Made by a program: the position numbers and the translations under genes
The notes under the pieces: model-generated
The model's input: the letters and a program-made list of their open reading frames with translations, nothing else
Databases searched by the model: none
What the model was told of the DNA's origin: nothing
Shown: positions 13,526 to 17,044 of the stretch, one piece after another
Layout: every line of letters starts with the position of its first letter
How positions within the stretch are numbered: position 1 is the stretch's first letter
From: Oribacterium sp. UBA4274
GTDB taxonomy: Bacteria > Bacillota > Clostridia > Lachnospirales > Lachnospiraceae
Assembly (NCBI GenBank): GCA_002396005.1
Contig: DGVW01000016.1
Coordinates: 4,342-21,385 of the forward strand
Direction of reading: 5' to 3'
DNA length: 17,044 nt

Positions 13526-13552
13526 AAGTAAGGTTCGTCAGGAACCTTACTT
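13526..13552 (-). terminator. Hairpin between clpP and clpX, possible weak terminator or processing site
   Basis: The perfect 11-bp stem AAGTAAGGTTC/GAACCTTACTT has a five-base loop. On the minus strand it is followed by ATGTATTTTTAG, so the U-run starts 5 nt late and termination would be incomplete. It could set the clpP to clpX ratio or mark an RNase site. Confidence 0.55.
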
Positions 13553-13573
13553 GTTTCTGTATAAAAATATATA

Positions 13574-14191
13574 TTACTTGCTTTCAAGTCCCAGATCACG
13601 TGACTTAAAGATGTGATCCACGATGCCGTATTCGAGAGCCTGTTCGGCAGTCATCCAATGATCACGTTCTGTATCTGCCATGACCTTTTCGAAAGGCTGA
13701 CCACAGTTAGCTGCAAGTATCTCTGCCATGTGCTTCTTGGTACGTAAAATCCACTCTGCTGTAATCTGAATTTCTGTTGCCTGACCCTGCGCACCGCCTG
13801 ATGGCTGGTGAATCATAACTTCTGCATTTGGAAGAATCATGCGCTTACCCTTTGTTCCACCTGCCAAGAGGAATGCGCCCATTGATGCTGCCATGCCGAC
13901 ACAAATGGTTGACACATCACACTTGATATACTGCATGGTATCATAGATTGCCATACCATCAGTGATTACACCTCCCGGGCTATTGATATAAAGACTTATA
14001 TCCTTATCCGGGTCCTCTGACTCAAGGAATAATAACTGGGCAACTACCAAAGATGCGGTATCATGATTTACTTCATCACCAAGAAAAACAATACGTTCAT
14101 TTAACAGTCTTGAAAAAATATCATAGGAGCGTTCTCCTCTGGATGTTGACTGAATGACATAAGGAATTGTTGTAATATCACTAAAATTCAT
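13574..14191 (-). CDS. clpP: ClpP, serine protease subunit of Clp proteases
   Basis: The 205-residue subunit of the tetradecameric ATP-dependent protease in the cytoplasm. The catalytic triad is Ser103 (GMAASMGAF), His128 (MIHQPSGG) and Asp177 (DTERDHW), with the same spacing as E. coli Ser97/His122/Asp171. The N-terminus (IPYVIQSTSRGERSYDIFSR) is canonical. The ribosome site GGAGG lies 7 nt before the ATG. It follows tig and precedes clpX. I saw no CtsR or CIRCE operator upstream, so stress control of those types is not supported here. Confidence 0.99.
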   Translation of the reverse strand: MNFSDITTIPYVIQSTSRGERSYDIFSRLLNERIVFLGDEVNHDTASLVVAQLLFLESEDPDKDISLYINSPGGVITDGMAIYDTMQYIKCDVSTICVGMAASMGAFLLAGGTKGKRMILPNAEVMIHQPSGGAQGQATEIQITAEWILRTKKHMAEILAANCGQPFEKVMADTERDHWMTAEQALEYGIVDHIFKSRDLGLESK

Positions 14192-14212
14192 ATTTCGTCC
14201 TCCATTTTCATC

Positions 14213-14241
14213 ATTTTACTATGTTATTTTATCTAAAACAA
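14213..14241 (-). promoter_or_regulatory. Putative promoter of clpP
   Basis: On the minus strand TTGTTT (14241-14236) and TAAAAT (14218-14213) are 17 nt apart. The -10 matches 5/6, but the -35 is poor. It lies after the tig terminator and about 22 nt before the clpP ATG, which leaves only a very short leader. Confidence 0.35.
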
Positions 14242-14257
14242 TAAAGCAGCACTTCAC

Positions 14258-14293
14258 AAAATGGGCGATGCAGAATAATCAACTGCATCGCCC
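14258..14293 (-). terminator. Terminator of tig
   Basis: The perfect 11-bp GC-rich stem GGGCGATGCAG (14263-14273) with CTGCATCGCCC (14283-14293) has a nine-base loop. On the minus strand it is followed by ATTTTGTG. The U-run is only four bases, so termination may be partial and some transcripts may continue into clpP. Confidence 0.75.
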
Positions 14294-14331
14294 GATAATA
14301 AAGTCTTTATGAACTATGTAAATAAGTTCTA

Positions 14332-15663
14332 TTAAGCTTCAGCGTCTTCCTTGTCAGCCTTCTTTGTCTTCTTCTCAGCCTTTACAAGGTTTGCTTCTGA
14401 AACAAGAAGATCTACAGTCTCCTGGAATGCAAGATCTCTCTTCATGCTGTCCTTCTGAGCATCTGTAATGTTCTTTACAAAATCCTCATACTTCATCTTG
14501 TACTGCTCAGCAATCTTCTTGAACTCTTCATCAACACGCTCATCACTTACTGTGATGTTCTCAGCCTTCATAACTGCCTCAATTACAAGAGATGTCTTGA
14601 TGTTTCTCTCTGCATTTGGCTTCATCTGAGTTCTGATCTGCTCTACTGTCTGTCCTGTGATCTTTAAGTACTGATCCATAGGAATGCCCTGCTGCTGAAG
14701 TCTCATCTGATAATCATATACCATGTTATCAAGCTGAGAATCGATCATTGCAGAAGGGATATCAACTGTTGCATTGTCAACAACCTGAGCGATAACATTG
14801 TTCTCATTGGCTGTAGCTGCTGACTTCTCCTTAGCCTCCTTAAGAGTCTTCTTAAGATCCTTCTTGTACTCATCAAGAGTATCGAACTCTGAAACCTCAG
14901 ATGCGAACTCATCATCTGCTGCAGGAACCTGCTTTTCCTTTACAAACTTGATTGTTGTCTTGAATAATGCTGCTTTGCCCGCAAGATCCTTAGCACCATA
15001 CTCCTCAGGGAATGTAACATTGACATCTACTGTCTCACCGGCCTTGTGTCCAATGAGCTGATCCTCGAATCCAGGGATAAATGTACCTGAACCGATTGTA
15101 AGAGGGTAATCCTCTCCCTTTCCGCCTTCAAACTCCTTGCCATCAACAGAACCAACGAAATCGATTGTTGCAATATCGTTCTTCTTGATTGCACGATCAA
15201 CATCGATAACGCGAGCGTTCTTCTCGAGCTCCTGCTTAAGTCTGTCGTTTACGTCCTTTGCAGAAACTGTTGTATCAGCCTTCTCAACTGTTACACCCTT
15301 GTATTCACCAAGAGTAACTTCCGGCTTTACTGCAACTGTTGCTGTATAGATAAGATTCTTATCTGCGCCAATCTGATCTACACCGATTTCCGGTCTTGAA
15401 ACAATCTCAAGGCCTGACTCTTTTGCTGCACTTGGATATGTGTCATCAAGTACTACATTGAGAGCATCCTCAAAGAATACCTGCGGTCCATACATCTTTT
15501 CAATCATGTCTTTAGGAGCATGTCCCTTACGGAAACCAGGAAGATTGAAACGGCCCTTGTTCTTGTTATATGCTGCATCAATGGCCTTTAAGAAATCAGC
15601 ATTGTCAACCTCGACGGTTAACTTGGCCATATTGTGTTCAAGATTTTCAACTTTAACGCTCAT
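14332..15663 (-). CDS. tig: Trigger factor, ribosome-bound chaperone and prolyl isomerase
   Basis: A 443-residue chaperone that binds beside the exit tunnel and helps new chains fold. The N-terminal ribosome-binding domain contains GFRKG (43-47) followed by HAPKDMIEKMYG. A middle FKBP-type PPIase domain (about 155-245) includes IDFVGSVDGKEFEGGKGEDYPL and GSGTFIPGFEDQL. The C-terminal helical chaperone domain follows, and the end is a Lys/Glu-rich tail (VKAEKKTKKADKEDAEA). The ATG at 15663 has GGAGG 8 nt upstream; an in-frame TTG at 15678 sits inside that site and is rejected. It has its own promoter and terminator and heads the tig-clpP-clpX-engB block. Confidence 0.98.
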   Translation of the reverse strand: MSVKVENLEHNMAKLTVEVDNADFLKAIDAAYNKNKGRFNLPGFRKGHAPKDMIEKMYGPQVFFEDALNVVLDDTYPSAAKESGLEIVSRPEIGVDQIGADKNLIYTATVAVKPEVTLGEYKGVTVEKADTTVSAKDVNDRLKQELEKNARVIDVDRAIKKNDIATIDFVGSVDGKEFEGGKGEDYPLTIGSGTFIPGFEDQLIGHKAGETVDVNVTFPEEYGAKDLAGKAALFKTTIKFVKEKQVPAADDEFASEVSEFDTLDEYKKDLKKTLKEAKEKSAATANENNVIAQVVDNATVDIPSAMIDSQLDNMVYDYQMRLQQQGIPMDQYLKITGQTVEQIRTQMKPNAERNIKTSLVIEAVMKAENITVSDERVDEEFKKIAEQYKMKYEDFVKNITDAQKDSMKRDLAFQETVDLLVSEANLVKAEKKTKKADKEDAEA

Positions 15664-15698
15664 TAAGAGTACCTCCAAAACTTATCGTTTCTTTATTT

Positions 15699-15728
15699 TT
15701 ATATGTAACCCACAGGGGAAATGCGCAT
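15699..15728 (-). other. Possible 9-codon upstream ORF in the tig leader
   Basis: On the minus strand GGGAGGAGT is followed at once by an ATG that reads MRISPVGYI and then TAA. The ribosome site is strong but only about 3 nt from the ATG, which is too close for efficient initiation, so translation is doubtful. Confidence 0.25.
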
Positions 15729-15761
15729 ACTCCTCCCGTGCGTAAACACATCCGATTCAAG

Positions 15762-15790
15762 AGTATAACATGGTCTTCCTGCTATCGCAA
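15762..15790 (-). promoter_or_regulatory. Promoter of tig
   Basis: On the minus strand TTGCGA (15790-15785) and TATACT (15767-15762) are 17 nt apart, with TGT just before the -10 (extended -10). The -35 overlaps the last codons of the CYTH gene. It predicts a tig leader of about 90 nt. Confidence 0.7.
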
Positions 15791-16267
15791 GGATTTTTGT
15801 TGTGGCCTGATACCTCTTGCAAGTCTTGAGTTGCTGTATTCACCTGACTGTGTTACATCCTCTCCGAACCATGTCGGCTGTATGAAACTGTGTGCATCTT
15901 CAATGGATCTGAACTCAACTTCAACCAACATGTAGCCTGCGTAATCACCTTCAAATATATCAAGCTCAGCAGTATGTTCTCCCAGAGGAATCATGTAGCG
16001 TTTCTTTTTTATAACAGTCCCCTCACGTTTTTGCATCAGATTGTCATAGGATGTTTTATCCAACGGCAGATTATATTCTTCGTGAGCCAGAATACCACTG
16101 CCCTTATATGTAAGTTCATACTTTTCCGATTCGTTATTGACATCGTGCCGTATACGAATAGTCGGACTGAAATTCAGATAGGCTTGTTCGATATCCCGTA
16201 CATTGTATTGATGTAGATTTTCAGGAATTTCCTTTACCAAGAATTTGCGTTCGATTTCCATGCCCAT
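15782..16267 (-). CDS. CYTH-domain (triphosphate tunnel metalloenzyme) protein
   Basis: A 161-residue single-domain protein. The diagnostic ExExK motif is at the N-terminus (E4-I-E6-R-K8). Other tunnel residues are visible: RIR (38-40), Lys55 in ELTYKG, the basic cluster KKKRY (87-91), and acidic strands ELDIFEG (101-107) and LVEVEF (114-119). Such enzymes bind a triphosphate group and divalent metal inside a beta barrel and cleave tripolyphosphate, nucleoside triphosphates or thiamine triphosphate. Short bacterial members without a CHAD domain are often tripolyphosphatases, but the substrate here is inferred. The ATG at 16267 has AGGAGG 6 nt upstream. It is a single gene between the S1 terminator and the tig promoter. 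Confidence 0.9.
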   Translation of the reverse strand: MGMEIERKFLVKEIPENLHQYNVRDIEQAYLNFSPTIRIRHDVNNESEKYELTYKGSGILAHEEYNLPLDKTSYDNLMQKREGTVIKKKRYMIPLGEHTAELDIFEGDYAGYMLVEVEFRSIEDAHSFIQPTWFGEDVTQSGEYSNSRLARGIRPQQKSLR

Positions 16268-16337
16268 GGTGAACCTCCTGTAATATGAATATATGATGGT
16301 GAATGGTTATATAATGCTTCGATGACTTTACATCTGC

Positions 16338-16368
16338 AAAAAAAGGAGCCGGTATAATCCGACTCCTT
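16338..16368 (-). terminator. Terminator of the S1 gene
   Basis: The 10-bp stem AAGGAGCCGG (16343-16352) with CCGACTCCTT (16359-16368) includes one G-U pair in the transcript. On the minus strand it is followed by a run of T (16344-16338). It lies 14 nt after the stop codon. Confidence 0.92.
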
Positions 16369-16381
16369 AAAATACACTTAA

Positions 16382-17044
16382 TTACTCTGCATCAGCCTCT
16401 GCCTTGCCGACTGCATCGATATCAACATCAGCAACGTCAGCATTCTCGTTCTGATCTGCATCAGGGAGAAGAGCCTTCATGCTAAGTGAAATCTTACGAT
16501 TGTCAACATCAAGGTCAACAATCTTAGCCTCGATATCCTGTCCTACTGTAAGAACATCAGCAGGCTTGTTTACATGCTCCTTTGAAATCTGAGAAACATG
16601 AAGAAGAGCGTCAATTCCCTTCTCAAGCTCGATGAATGCACCGAAGTCAGTCATACGTGCAACCTTGCCCCTTACTGTTGTACCAACAGCAAACTTAACC
16701 TCTGCATCCTTCCAAGGATTCTCATCCGGGAACTTACGTGTAAGAGCAATTCTCTCACCGTTGATCTCCTTAACGAGAGCTGTAACTTCCTGACCCGGCT
16801 TGAAGATCTTCTTAGGATTCTCGATTCTTCCCCAAGACATCTCTGAGATATGAAGAAGACCGTCAGCTCCGCCGAGATCAATGAATGCACCGAAATCAGT
16901 AAGATTCTTAACTACACCTGTACGAACATCGCCAACCTTTAACTCTGAGAAGAGCTTGTCATGCTGCTCTCTCTTTGTTGCAGTCATAAGCTGCTTTCTG
17001 TCACCGATGATTCTGCGCTTCATAGGGTTGAACTCAGTGATTAC
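16382..17044 (-). CDS. rpsA: 30S ribosomal protein S1, C-terminal part (gene runs off the right edge)
   Basis: The reading frame is open to the window edge; the Met at 17023 is internal, since VITEFNP precedes it in frame. The visible 220 residues hold the end of one S1 domain (RRIIGDRKQL), then two complete OB-fold S1 domains: VGDVRTGVVKNLTDFGAFID to GLLHISEMSW, and VGTTVRGKVARMTDFGAFIE to ALLHVSQISK. An acidic tail ends the protein. S1 holds mRNA on the 30S subunit. In some Clostridia this protein is fused after IspH; the missing N-terminus prevents that test. Codon choice is strongly biased, as for a highly expressed gene. Confidence 0.9.
   Translation of the reverse strand, partial: VITEFNPMKRRIIGDRKQLMTATKREQHDKLFSELKVGDVRTGVVKNLTDFGAFIDLGGADGLLHISEMSWGRIENPKKIFKPGQEVTALVKEINGERIALTRKFPDENPWKDAEVKFAVGTTVRGKVARMTDFGAFIELEKGIDALLHVSQISKEHVNKPADVLTVGQDIEAKIVDLDVDNRKISLSMKALLPDADQNENADVADVDIDAVGKAEADAE

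Noticed and set aside
14192..14331. CtsR or other stress operator upstream of clpP
   Set aside because: I found no GGTCAAA direct repeat and no CIRCE element in the gap; only a terminator and a weak promoter are visible.
17021..17023. Start codon of the S1 gene at 17023
   Set aside because: The frame continues upstream with VITEFNP, which is normal S1 sequence, so the Met is internal and the gene is cut by the window edge.
1..17044. Mobile elements, CRISPR arrays, prophage or toxin-antitoxin modules
   Set aside because: No transposase, integrase, spaced direct repeats or paired small toxin-like genes were seen. Gene content and spacing look like vertically inherited core genome.

Overview
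The window looks like core chromosome from a low-to-moderate GC Gram-positive anaerobe of the class Clostridia, most likely a Lachnospiraceae member close to Butyrivibrio or Roseburia. The evidence is the tig-clpP-clpX-engB block, the infC-rpmI-rplT operon with an attenuated leader, a CdaA/CdaR (YbbR) pair, strong AGGAGG-type ribosome sites, and a lysine-rich protein of a kind I associate with this family. The genus is inferred. Nothing looks like a phage, transposon, integron or CRISPR array. Every gene is on the minus strand except one at 9398-9898, so minus-strand transcription runs from right to left through the coordinates.

Right part (17044 to 10189), housekeeping: the 3' end of a ribosomal protein S1 gene with a strong terminator; a CYTH/triphosphate-tunnel protein; trigger factor; ClpP; ClpX; the GTPase EngB (TTG start); then, behind its own promoter and an intrinsic attenuator with a visible antiterminator segment, IF3, L35 and L20. 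The block covers nascent-chain folding, regulated proteolysis and ribosome assembly. No lon gene lies between clpX and engB, where many relatives carry one. A tRNA-Leu(CAG) gene with its own promoter follows the L20 terminator.

Middle (9899 to 9240): the only plus-strand gene, a small COG2426-type membrane protein, converges on the tRNA gene across a bidirectional terminator.

Left-centre (9126 to 2464): seven tightly packed minus-strand genes, with gaps or overlaps of 16 nt or less. They encode a 52-residue protein, a membrane-anchored TPR/coiled-coil protein, a two-TM protein with an acidic tail carrying three W-[LI]-D-[DE] motifs, a polytopic membrane protein with an acidic tail, the diadenylate cyclase CdaA, its regulator CdaR with an unusual Ser/Glu/Asn-rich extracellular tail, and a polytopic protein resembling oligosaccharide repeat-unit polymerases. 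The glmM gene that often follows cdaA-cdaR is not here. This is the best candidate in the window for an undescribed system: a c-di-AMP-linked membrane/envelope module.

Left end (2463 to 1): a consensus sigma-A promoter drives a lysine-rich repeat protein, which ends in a terminator only 18 nt before the start of an RsmB/RsmF-type rRNA cytosine methyltransferase. Last comes the first 39 codons of a biotin-enzyme-type carboxyltransferase, preceded by a probable promoter and a 5'-terminal hairpin.
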